Of a stretch of DNA of 12,410 nucleotides, positions 1 to 6,483 are shown piece by piece. Within the stretch, counting starts at the first letter, position 1. Each line of letters begins with the position of its first letter. The DNA comes from Clostridia bacterium (GTDB lineage Bacteria > Bacillota_A > Clostridia > Oscillospirales > CAG-272). The stretch lies in assembly GCA_017630995.1 (NCBI GenBank), contig JAGBUD010000068.1:1-12410 (forward strand). The letters are read 5' to 3'. The notes beneath the pieces were generated by a model. The model saw only the letters and a list, made by a program, of their open reading frames with translations, did not search any database and had not been told where the DNA came from. The position numbers were made by a program, and so were the translations under genes.

Positions 1-1483
1 CACAGGCCACCATCGAAGTCACCATCGAATGGTCCATGTTATTGTAACGATGTTGACCGTTTCTGCCCACGCAATACAAGTTCTCAAAGCCGTTCAAATA
101 CGCCTTGACCTTGTCAAAATGCTCGTAACTGCCAAAGTACGCGGGGTATGCTTTCTTGACGCGAATGAGCGTGGAATCCAACACGTTTGCCTTGCTTTCA
201 ATCACGCCGATTTTAATCAATTCGCTAATCGCGTTGTCAATGAACGCCGCATCGGGACTCGTCCACATCGCGTCGCCTTCGCTGCAAAAATATTCCAAGC
301 CCACCCAAACGTTTTTGTCGGGGTTTTCGACCATGTACGGCGACCAGTTGTTGAAAATTTGGATTCTGCCCAAGCGCACGTCGCGGTCCTGCACGTAAAT
401 CCAGCAATCGGGTACGATATTTCCAAGCGTCTTCATCTTGGTCTTATTTTTCACTTTTAACCCGTCCAACAGCAAGCCCACCGTCATAAAGTCACGATAA
501 GGCAAGGCTGTCGCAATCTCATATTCTTCCGCGGGTGCAGTTTCCTTGCCGATAGCTTCCAACAAGTCCTTAATCGGCATGGACGAAATGAAATAGTCGC
601 CCGTGTACAGCGTTTCCGAACCCTCGCTATCCACCGCTGTTACGCCGCGGATTTGATTGCCGTCGATATGCAATTTTGTCACCGTCTTTCCATAACAAAT
701 TTCGCCGCCGAGCTCCACAATCTTTTCCGCCATCTTTTCATACAGCTGGCCAGGACCTTTCTTGGGGTAGATAAACTGTTCGATAAGACTCGTTTCCACC
801 TGACGGTTTTTGCCCTTGAACATCTTGCCAAACGCATTTTTAATCGCTTTGGAAACGGACAAGCCCTTGACGCGCTGAGCGCCCCAGTCGGCGGAAATAT
901 CGCGAGGGTGTACCCCCCAAAGTTTTTCGGTATAATCCTCGAAAAACATACCGTACAACGGTTTCCCGAATCGGTTGATATAAAAGTTTTCAAGGTTGGT
1001 TTCGGGGCGTTTATGCATACAGCTGCCCAAGTAGCCAAACCCTGCTTTCATCGTACTCAAAAAGCCCATGTTGATAAACGTTCTGGCTTTCAAGGAAATC
1101 GGATAATCGAAAAATTTACGTTTGTAGATAATACGGGAAACACGGTCGCGCACAAGCATTACCTCGTCCGTTGTTTCAGGGTCGGGACCGCCCGCCTGCA
1201 AGGGTTTCTCGCGCTCTAACTGTTTATCATCCATCGCCGGCGCACCTTGCGTGGGCAAAACTTCCGCCCAAAGGTTGGTCACGCGTTCGTCCTTCGAGAA
1301 AAAGCGATGCCCGCCGATGTCCATTCGGTTGCCTTTGTACGTCGCCGTGCGCGAAATACCGCCTACGAATTGTTCCGTCTCTAAAATAATCGGCTTTACG
1401 TCCGTCGATTTCTTCAATAATTCGTATGCGGCTGTCAACCCCGCAGGGCCTGCACCGATGATGATGGCTGTCTTCTTTCTCAT
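1..1483 (-). CDS. FAD/NAD(P)-dependent oxidoreductase, protoporphyrinogen oxidase / UDP-galactopyranose mutase-like (3' end cut off by window)
   Basis: The frame stays open from an ATG at 1483 to the window edge, giving 494 codons without the stop. The N-terminus has a dinucleotide-binding Rossmann motif: hydrophobic strand, GAGPAG at residues 10-15, and an acidic residue (E35) ending the second strand. GGISR follows at 41-45 and GGHRFFSK at 57-64, a pattern of the amine-oxidase / UDP-galactopyranose mutase-like flavoproteins. Near the edge, residues 473-491 carry [15 protein letters not shown], the C-terminal FAD-contacting segment of this family, so probably only a short tail is missing. 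The substrate is unknown; members often sit near polysaccharide genes, but no such neighbour is visible here. The start is supported by GGGAGGAAG seven bases upstream. Leucine is often TTG, unlike the CTT/CTC-rich neighbours, which may reflect a different origin. Family is confident; the reaction is not. Confidence 0.85.
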   Translation of the reverse strand, partial: MRKKTAIIIGAGPAGLTAAYELLKKSTDVKPIILETEQFVGGISRTATYKGNRMDIGGHRFFSKDERVTNLWAEVLPTQGAPAMDDKQLEREKPLQAGGPDPETTDEVMLVRDRVSRIIYKRKFFDYPISLKARTFINMGFLSTMKAGFGYLGSCMHKRPETNLENFYINRFGKPLYGMFFEDYTEKLWGVHPRDISADWGAQRVKGLSVSKAIKNAFGKMFKGKNRQVETSLIEQFIYPKKGPGQLYEKMAEKIVELGGEICYGKTVTKLHIDGNQIRGVTAVDSEGSETLYTGDYFISSMPIKDLLEAIGKETAPAEEYEIATALPYRDFMTVGLLLDGLKVKNKTKMKTLGNIVPDCWIYVQDRDVRLGRIQIFNNWSPYMVENPDKNVWVGLEYFCSEGDAMWTSPDAAFIDNAISELIKIGVIESKANVLDSTLIRVKKAYPAYFGSYEHFDKVKAYLNGFENLYCVGRNGQHRYNNMDHSMVTSMVAC

Positions 1484-1498
1484 ACTGCTGCTTCCTCC

Positions 1499-1516
1499 CG
1501 TAAAATAAATTTTACG
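1499..1516. promoter_or_regulatory. Palindrome between promoter and RBS of the oxidoreductase gene (possible operator)
   Basis: CGTAAAAT and ATTTTACG form perfect 8-bp arms separated by AA. The palindrome lies about 5-20 nt downstream of the predicted transcription start and abuts the Shine-Dalgarno (1491-1499), a position where a dimeric repressor or an RNA fold could block expression. The arms are AT-rich, so chance occurrence is possible. No regulator gene is adjacent. Confidence 0.35.
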
Positions 1517-1527
1517 CCATTTTCACC

Positions 1528-1556
1528 ATTATACTATGAACGCGCGCAAAAGTCAA
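1528..1556 (-). promoter_or_regulatory. Sigma-A promoter of the oxidoreductase gene
   Basis: On the minus strand a TTGACT -35 box (1551-1556) is followed by a 17-bp spacer and a perfect TATAAT -10 box (1528-1533). Transcription should start near 1521, leaving a leader of roughly 40 nt before the ATG at 1483. Confidence 0.8.
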
Positions 1557-1658
1557 TATTATTTCCCAAAATTTCAAAAGCAGCCAAACGCTTGCTCTTT
1601 TATGACATTTTGCATTTCGACGCGTACATGGTATGGCCATTTTTGAAAAATCGCAAGC

Positions 1659-1694
1659 AAAAACGCCCCTTTAATTGCTTAAAAGGGCGTTTTT
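1659..1694 (-). terminator. Rho-independent terminator of the RNase III gene, overlapping its 3' end
   Basis: AAAAACGCCC (1659-1668) and GGGCGTTTTT (1685-1694) are perfect 10-bp inverted arms, with a few further A-T pairs toward the loop. Read on the minus strand, the hairpin ends in a U-run, as expected for an intrinsic terminator. The plus strand also has a T-run after it, so it could work both ways. The RNase III stop codon (1671-1673) lies inside the hairpin, so the last four or five sense codons are part of the terminator. Confidence 0.8.
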
Positions 1695-2753
1695 ATTATT
1701 GTTTTTTACCGTTTTTCTTTCGCTTTTCTCAAGCTCCCTTAATATTTTGGCGGCGGCATTTACCCTCGCCTCGCTCTTTGAGGCTCCGATTCCCACGGCG
1801 CTCATTTCAAGCACGCGGCAGCCAACCTTGTACTGCGGGCGGGTAGGGGTTGAGTCCTCGCTCTCCCCCATATCGAAAAACGAGGGTGCGCCGAGATTTT
1901 TTCTTCGCATAACGTCAAGCAGCTTTTGCACCGTTTGCGTATCCGACCTTTCGGCGCCTTGCTTGCGGCTCTCCTCCTCTTTTAAGAGGATAAGCGCCTT
2001 CTCTGCGGCAGCCGCCTCGGCAAGCTTGCGGTTTTTTCCGATTCCGACGCCGCATCTGCGCGCGCCGATATAGCAGCCGACCTCATAGAGCTTTTTATGC
2101 TCGGGGCCGCTCTCGGATTCGGTTTTGTATTGCGGGGGAGGCAGACGGCGGCGCTTGTCCGCGCACCACTCTTGAAGCGCGTTTTTATGGCTTTGAATCG
2201 GGGGCGTTTTGCTCTTTTCTATGTAGTCGCTCACGTTGAGCATACGCGATACCGAGCCGATTACCGCTGCCATATTCATATCACTGTCAATATAGATTGC
2301 GCCGATAATGCTCTCAAAGAGGTCCTCCATTACCGACGGTTCTTTTTCTATTGAGAGCTTTGCATCTCCCTCTCCCATTTTGAGATAGGTATAAATTCCA
2401 AGCTCGCGCATTCTGTCCGAAAGGTTCTTTTTATCGCTTAACGCCGCCTTGATGTTTGAAAAATCGCCCTCGGCAAGACGGGTTTTTATACCGTAGGTAT
2501 ACCTTTTCGAAAAATCCTTGATTATGAGGGTGACTATGGCAAGAGAAAGCACGCTGTCACCGAAGAACTCAAGCACCTCGTTTGACTGGTATTCTTCCCC
2601 GCCCTCTCCCTTATTTTCGTTTACAAAGCTCGTGCGGGTGAATGCTTGCACAAGAAGACTTTTATCCCTAAAGGTATAGCCTATTTTTTCCTCTATTTCC
2701 TTTATATTCATCGGCGAGGAGCTCCTTGCCGAGTCCTTTTTTTTCGTACCCAT
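1671..2753 (-). CDS. rnc: Ribonuclease III with two tandem dsRNA-binding domains
   Basis: Cleaves double-stranded RNA in the cytoplasm, normally in rRNA processing and turnover of structured transcripts. The RNase III domain spans about residues 15-180. The signature NEVLEFFGD (58-66) supplies E59, E62 and D66, and D144/E147 in MEDLFESIIGAIYID match the second metal-binding pair (D114/E117 of the E. coli enzyme). A first dsRBD covers about 187-258, with PPPQYKTESESGPEHKKLYE and an AEAAAAEKAL helix. A second dsRBD covers about 272-342, with PQYKVGCRV, VGIGASKSEA and NAAAKILREL. Bacterial RNase III usually has one dsRBD and about 225-250 residues; this has 360. The ATG at 2753 follows GGAG by seven bases; an internal Met at residue 15 is an alternative start. 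The gene has its own promoter and terminator, away from the plsX/acpP/smc context common in Bacillota, so it could be a second copy. Confidence 0.93.
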   Translation of the reverse strand: MGTKKKDSARSSSPMNIKEIEEKIGYTFRDKSLLVQAFTRTSFVNENKGEGGEEYQSNEVLEFFGDSVLSLAIVTLIIKDFSKRYTYGIKTRLAEGDFSNIKAALSDKKNLSDRMRELGIYTYLKMGEGDAKLSIEKEPSVMEDLFESIIGAIYIDSDMNMAAVIGSVSRMLNVSDYIEKSKTPPIQSHKNALQEWCADKRRRLPPPQYKTESESGPEHKKLYEVGCYIGARRCGVGIGKNRKLAEAAAAEKALILLKEEESRKQGAERSDTQTVQKLLDVMRRKNLGAPSFFDMGESEDSTPTRPQYKVGCRVLEMSAVGIGASKSEARVNAAAKILRELEKSERKTVKNNNKNALLSN

Positions 2754-2781
2754 TTATTGCTCCAAAAAGTATTTTTAAGTA

Positions 2782-2810
2782 ATTATATCAATTTTTATCG
2801 CATTTTACAA
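2782..2810 (-). promoter_or_regulatory. Promoter of the RNase III gene
   Basis: Minus-strand TTGTAA (2805-2810), 17-bp spacer, perfect TATAAT (2782-2787). It predicts a start near 2775 and a leader of about 22 nt. It lies in the 250-bp AT-rich gap shared with the divergent CvpA-like gene. Confidence 0.65.
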
Positions 2811-2888
2811 GCGTTTTGCCGCATTTTTTCAAAAAATACTCTAAATACCATTGGTAAAATATTTAAAATAAAACAATTTTTTCTCCGC

Positions 2889-2917
2889 TTGACAAAATAG
2901 TAAAATTGTAGTATTAT
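2889..2917 (+). promoter_or_regulatory. Promoter of the CvpA-like membrane protein gene
   Basis: Perfect TTGACA (2889-2894), 17-bp spacer, TATTAT (2912-2917); overlapping TATACT a few bases downstream is an alternative -10. The leader is about 80 nt and includes a short GC-rich inverted repeat (GCGGCG, CT, CGCCGC at about 2953-2966) that contrasts with the AT-rich surroundings. AAGGAGG at 2990-2996 is the ribosome binding site. Confidence 0.75.
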
Positions 2918-3003
2918 ATACTATAACTACTGTATATTTAGCCACAACGTCCTGCGGCGCTCGCCGCGGCATTCTATACTTATTCTGCCAAGGAGGCGAT
3001 TTT

Positions 3004-4734
3004 ATGGATTTTCTTGATTTTACCAAAATTCACAGCTATCTTAATATCGGGCTGATAGCCCTCGCCGCAGTTATCCTGCTTATAACGCTGATTACGGGTT
3101 ATCGCCGCGGCTTTATGGGTCAGGTGCTTCGCACCTCGTCCGTAGTTATTTCGGTCTTTATTTCTATCTACCTTGCCCGCTTGCTCCATAACACCGTCAT
3201 GGTTTGGCTTGACGGACAAACAACCGAGGACATTATTTTGCTCCTTGAGCAATACGGCCTTAACCTTTCGGAAAACGAATTCTCCTCGCTTCTCAACTAC
3301 GTTGATACGAGAACGCTGAATTTCATTCTTGCAATTCCGATGGCGCTCGTCGTTGTTCCCGTTGCGTTTGTTCCGATTTTCCTCATCATTGACTTTGTGA
3401 TGATGCTTATTATCGCAATCGTGGCAAAGATATTCCGCCTCTCAAAGCGCCACCGCAGCTTTGGCTCCCGCGCGCTCGGTGCAACGGTGGGAATTTTGCA
3501 GGGTGCGCTCGTAACCCTTGTGCTTTGTGCGCCCTTTGTCGGTATGCTCACAACCGTTTCAGACGTTGTTTATACTATGCAAGAGAAAACGCCCGAAAAG
3601 GAAGCAACCGTTACCGTTACCGAGTCCTATAACGAATATATCAAGCCCTTTTCGGAAAACACGGGCGTTGTTATTATGAGCAAATGCGGAGGCAAGCTCC
3701 TCTATAACACTCTCACAACGCTTCACCTCTATGAAGAAAAATACGAGATGACAGAAACCGTTTCCACCCCCGCAATTCAGATATATGCGGCAAGCTCCAA
3801 GCTTGAGGCGATAGACTGGCAAAACCTCACCGAAGATAACAAAAAGGGCATTAACGCAATTCTCGATGCGCTCAACGAAAGCCCCTACCTCTCAAACCTC
3901 GTTGCAGACGTGCTTAACTCTGCGGCGTGCGCGTATAACGACGGTGCGTTCGTCTTTACCGCAGAGGGCGAGGCAAGCGAGCTTCTCGGCGCGGCAATCT
4001 CCGTTTTCGACGGAATAGACAAGGATTCGCTCAATCCCACAATCTCGGTTTTGCGCGATGCTTACTACACCCTTTCCGACGAGGGCGTGATTTCGGCACT
4101 CTCGGGTGAGGACACCTCGGAAATCTCCGACATACTCACCAAAAAGGACGAGGCTGGCACAACCGTGCTTTCAAAGGTTATATCCAAGCTTAATTCAAAC
4201 CAGAGAACCTCAAAGCTCGTTACCGCTATTACCAAGCTCTCGATAACCGTTATGGCAGATAGCTTCGGCGGCAACGTTACGGGCGAAACCTACGAAAAGG
4301 TCGTTGACGGAATCAAGGACGTCATCGCAATCGACAAAAACGACTACGTCGATAACCCCGACGGATACGTTGACGCTATATCCGATTCGCTCAACAAGAC
4401 CTTTACCGATAACGGAATAGAGCTAGACGGCGAGCTTGTTGACAAAATGGCAGAGCACGTTGCAAAAAACTACAGCGACGTTACAAGCCTTACCGACCAA
4501 GAGATAAACGACATCATTCTTTCCTACTACAACGCTTATCTCGAATCGGGCAATACCCTGCCCGAAATTCCCGACGGCACGCTCCCTGAAATCCCCGACG
4601 GCACGCTCCCCGAAGCACCAAATGAAAACGGCGGCGAATCGGGACTCCCCCCCGAAGCACCCGAAGCTCCCGAAGAAAATGCTCCCGAAGCTCCCGAAGC
4701 TCCCGAAGCTCCCGAAACCGTCAACCCCGTATAA
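3004..4734 (+). CDS. CvpA-like multipass membrane protein with large C-terminal extracytoplasmic region
   Basis: The first ~185 residues look like the CvpA family: four hydrophobic segments at about 14-31, 44-62, 105-141 and 157-183. A basic loop with GYRRGFMGQVLR follows the first, and KIFRLSKRHRSFGSRALGATVGILQG leads into the last. The basic loops after segments 1 and 3 predict cytoplasmic positions, which places the remaining ~390 residues outside the membrane. CvpA was named for a role in colicin V production in E. coli, where the whole protein is little more than the membrane part; its general role is unclear. Residues 184-518 are soluble-looking, mostly helical and acidic, with no family I recognise. 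Residues 519-576 are a Pro/Glu-rich repeat tail that could cross the cell wall. The ATG at 3004 has AAGGAGG eight bases upstream. The gene is monocistronic, with its own promoter and the hairpin at 4754 after it. CvpA assignment is fairly firm; function is unknown. Confidence 0.75.
   Translation: MDFLDFTKIHSYLNIGLIALAAVILLITLITGYRRGFMGQVLRTSSVVISVFISIYLARLLHNTVMVWLDGQTTEDIILLLEQYGLNLSENEFSSLLNYVDTRTLNFILAIPMALVVVPVAFVPIFLIIDFVMMLIIAIVAKIFRLSKRHRSFGSRALGATVGILQGALVTLVLCAPFVGMLTTVSDVVYTMQEKTPEKEATVTVTESYNEYIKPFSENTGVVIMSKCGGKLLYNTLTTLHLYEEKYEMTETVSTPAIQIYAASSKLEAIDWQNLTEDNKKGINAILDALNESPYLSNLVADVLNSAACAYNDGAFVFTAEGEASELLGAAISVFDGIDKDSLNPTISVLRDAYYTLSDEGVISALSGEDTSEISDILTKKDEAGTTVLSKVISKLNSNQRTSKLVTAITKLSITVMADSFGGNVTGETYEKVVDGIKDVIAIDKNDYVDNPDGYVDAISDSLNKTFTDNGIELDGELVDKMAEHVAKNYSDVTSLTDQEINDIILSYYNAYLESGNTLPEIPDGTLPEIPDGTLPEAPNENGGESGLPPEAPEAPEENAPEAPEAPEAPETVNPV
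4558..4617 (+). repeat. 24-bp tandem coding repeat (LPEIPDGT)
   Basis: Two 24-bp units (4558-4581 and 4582-4605) encode LPEIPDGT twice and differ at three bases. A third partial unit (4606-4617) encodes LPEA. The in-frame unit makes it prone to slippage-driven length change without frame loss. Confidence 0.8.
4651..4719 (+). repeat. 9-bp tandem coding repeat (PEA)
   Basis: A 9-bp unit, CCCGAAGCT with small variations, recurs about seven times, with one interruption encoding EN. It gives the PEAPEAP tail of the CvpA-like protein. Three copies at 4684-4710 are identical, which suggests recent or ongoing copy-number change. Confidence 0.85.
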
Positions 4735-4753
4735 TTCAACAGAATATATAACA

Positions 4754-4794
4754 CCGCCCGTGAGCAATTGCTCACGGGCGGATTCTCTATTTTT
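4754..4794 (+). terminator. Hairpin terminator of the CvpA-like gene, twin A
   Basis: CCGCCCGTGAGC (4754-4765), loop AATT, GCTCACGGGCGG (4770-4781); AA/TT in the loop extend the palindrome to 28 bp. It starts 19 bp after the stop codon and is followed by ATTCTCTATTTTT. The 12-bp arms are identical to those of the hairpin at 6406-6433. Confidence 0.8.
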
Positions 4795-4806
4795 AGATAT
4801 GCAACC

Positions 4807-4836
4807 TCACCAAAATGCCGCAAAGTATTTTGGTGA
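4807..4836. repeat. Second stem-loop (10-bp arms) upstream of the accessory genes
   Basis: TCACCAAAAT (4807-4816) and ATTTTGGTGA (4827-4836) are perfect inverted arms around GCCGCAAAGT. No U-run follows, so it is not a convincing terminator. It lies between twin hairpin A and the next promoter. It may be a dispersed intergenic repeat or the edge of an inserted segment; nothing in the window decides. Confidence 0.5.
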
Positions 4837-4893
4837 AAGTAAAAGAAATTGCTTCCAAATCCCCCCGTTTTAATAAAAAGAAAATAACTTTTA

Positions 4894-4922
4894 TTGACCG
4901 AGAGCTTAAAGTGTGATATACT
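4894..4922 (+). promoter_or_regulatory. Promoter of the small membrane-anchored protein gene
   Basis: TTGACC (4894-4899), 17-bp spacer, TATACT (4917-4922). Transcription should begin near 4929, leaving about 40 nt of leader. The ribosome binding site is GGGGAG at about 4958-4963. Confidence 0.7.
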
Positions 4923-4969
4923 AAAGTTGAGCTTGAGGAGCTTACTCCGTTAAAAAGGGGAGTGCGAAA

Positions 4970-5488
4970 ATGAAAAATAAGAAAAAAATAGATGTTTTGG
5001 GAATTGTATTGACTTTTGTGGTACTTTCCTTGATTGCCGGTCCGATGTTGTTTAATCTTTTTGTGTATGAATTACCCAACTTTGGAGACGTTGACTATTA
5101 CATTTTTGAAAATATTGAAGAATGTGAGAAAATAGAAACGCTAAATTTCACAGAACAAAAAATCACAAAATACGAAAATCCTGAAAAGGATAAAAACCTA
5201 AAATCCTTGCAGTATGAAGCGTTTTATGGCGCAAAGTATGAGTCGCAGGAATTGACTTTTGAAATTTTTGCATACGAATTTGCAACCGAAGAAGATGCCG
5301 CAGCATACTTTAAAAACTCATCAGCCAGAAAGGCTACAGATAAGTCTACCTTCGCAGGCTCACGCCATGCATTCAGTGCAGATTTTCAAGTAATATACTA
5401 CAACAGGGTATATAGCGTTCGGACAACAAATAAACATATGCAAGCAGCAAAAGACGCTCTCGGAACGATTTTTTCAATAAAAATATAA
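4970..5488 (+). CDS. Hypothetical membrane-anchored protein, 172 residues
   Basis: I do not recognise a family. Residues 2-6 are basic (KNKKK) and a hydrophobic segment at about 8-33 predicts an N-terminal membrane anchor with the rest outside the cell. The outer part is rich in Glu, Lys, Phe and Tyr. It contains QELTFEIFAYEFATEEDAAAYFKN (about residues 85-109), an alternating strand followed by a helix, typical of a small alpha/beta domain, and it ends in a predicted strand (IFSIKI). No lipobox, catalytic motif or cysteine cluster is seen. The gene has its own promoter and an RBS about seven bases before the ATG. Base composition is more AT-rich, with more TTG/TTA leucine codons than the flanking housekeeping genes, in line with an acquired or fast-evolving gene. 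Confidence 0.7.
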   Translation: MKNKKKIDVLGIVLTFVVLSLIAGPMLFNLFVYELPNFGDVDYYIFENIEECEKIETLNFTEQKITKYENPEKDKNLKSLQYEAFYGAKYESQELTFEIFAYEFATEEDAAAYFKNSSARKATDKSTFAGSRHAFSADFQVIYYNRVYSVRTTNKHMQAAKDALGTIFSIKI

Positions 5489-5494
5489 TCTTGA

Positions 5495-5599
5495 GTCACT
5501 TACTGCTTTGACGGTGACCGTATAGTTGGAGAGAAAACGCAAGTAAATATAACTCTCTACATCTACGACGTAAACGGAACACCTATAGGAATGCAATAG
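5495..5599 (+). pseudogene. Start-less coding remnant (C-terminal fragment)
   Basis: A frame opens after the TGA at 5492-5494 and runs 34 codons to TAG at 5597-5599. It reads VTYCFDGDRIVGEKTQVNI and then TLYIYDVNGTPIGMQ, with protein-like alternation of strands and turns, but there is no start codon or RBS. It begins only six bases after the stop of the preceding gene. The likeliest reading is the surviving 3' end of a gene whose 5' part was deleted or replaced. It is short, so chance cannot be excluded. The whole gap 5489-5653 holds nothing else apart from the RBS of the next gene and a weak possible promoter (TTGAGG, 16 bp, TAATAA at 5609-5636). Confidence 0.4.
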
Positions 5600-5653
5600 T
5601 AAACATTTTTGAGGTTATTCAAAAAATTCATAATAAGGTAATGGAGTGGTAAG

Positions 5654-6397
5654 ATGAAAAGAATATCAAAATATATAATCGTGCTAACTAGTACACTGCT
5701 CCTTTTTATATCTGGTTTAACTGTGATTTATGCACAAGACGCCGGTATAGAAACCACAGATATATCCGATGAAGAAAAAAACGAAATAATTGAAAATATC
5801 GGCATATCATTTGTAGAGGAGCACCCCTCAAAAACAACGATGTCTTGCTTCGATGTTAACGGCAGCGGTATGGTCGCAATTGGACATTCAAAATTTATAT
5901 TTAGAGGAATATCTGTTTTCGATAAAAACGGAGAGTTTTTGTTTGGATATAAATTCGTTTAGCACGGGAGTTTTTGCTTTGAACTTAATGATGAAAATTT
6001 AACTCTTTACATAACTCGCGGCAATCTTGCTGTTGATTTGAGCTTTGACGGCGAAATCCAAGACGTAAAAAGTATAATCGAATCAATAGAAAACGATGAA
6101 TATGAGAGAGATTATATTTTATCTAAAAGAAAATCGGAAAACGGAAATCTCTATAAAATGAAAAAGGCGGGAAGCGCTTTGCATTATGCAAAAATCACTG
6201 TCACAGAATCTGGCGGAGAAGAACGCGTTTTCTACAAATCGGGATTGATAGCATATGTCGATACGGCGCTTTTTGTTTGCTTGTTGATTTTGTTCTTTGC
6301 ATTCTGGATTAAAGCTTTTATAAAATTTATAAAGCAAATAAAAAATGGCGAATTTGAAAATGCGCAAAACCTTCGTCGAATGAAAAATATGAAATAA
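5654..6397 (+). pseudogene. Signal-peptide membrane protein gene interrupted by one in-frame TAG
   Basis: Two open segments, 5654-5959 and 5963-6397, lie in the same frame and are separated only by TAG at 5960-5962 (codon 103), so they are one 248-codon gene. The protein starts with a signal peptide (MKRISKYIIVLTSTLLLFIS..., probable cleavage after VIYA at 27). A predicted beta-rich outer domain follows, with FDVNGSGMVAIG (66-77), FDKNGEFLFGYKF (89-101) and, after the TAG, HGSFCFEL and LSFDGEIQDV. A C-terminal membrane helix at about codons 199-220 and a basic cytoplasmic tail complete it. The protein-like sequence flows across the stop, so a single substitution (for instance CAG to TAG) would explain it. 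An RBS, GGAG, precedes the ATG by about seven bases. The family resembles uncharacterised Bacillota proteins with DxNG-type strand repeats; function unknown. Without suppression only the N-terminal 102 residues, lacking the membrane helix, are made. A TTG at 6038 could restart translation but has no clear RBS. Confidence 0.7.
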
Positions 6398-6405
6398 AAT
6401 AATGA

Positions 6406-6433
6406 CCGCCCGTGAGCGACAGCTCACGGGCGG
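6406..6433. terminator. Bidirectional hairpin terminator, twin B
   Basis: CCGCCCGTGAGC (6406-6417), loop GACA, GCTCACGGGCGG (6422-6433). The plus strand continues TGGTTTTGTTTT and the minus strand continues TCATTATTTTATTT. It sits between the convergent interrupted gene (ends 6397) and pheT (ends 6484) and can serve both. The arms match twin A at 4754-4781 base for base; only the four-base loop differs. Confidence 0.8.
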
Positions 6434-6483
6434 TGGTTTTGTTTTAACGAATTTTTAGTGAAATTGCTGCGGGGGGCGCAAGG

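Noticed and set aside
653..1219. 188-codon plus-strand frame opposite the flavoprotein gene
   Set aside because: The opposite strand encodes a continuous conserved flavoprotein; this frame has no family features.
2846..2856. Operator between the divergent promoters (TACCA-T-TGGTA)
   Set aside because: The arms are only 5 bp in very AT-rich sequence, which is expected by chance.
4558..4719. CRISPR array
   Set aside because: The repeats are short, contiguous, in frame and without spacers; they encode a Pro/Glu-rich tail.
4423..4823. Minus-strand frames rich in FGS and GAS repeats
   Set aside because: The repeats are the complement of the PEA coding repeat of the CvpA-like gene, so they are not independent genes.
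5960..5962. Pyrrolysine or other recoding at the internal TAG
   Set aside because: No downstream insertion element or suppressor tRNA is visible here, and coaD uses TAG as a normal stop; a nonsense mutation is simpler.
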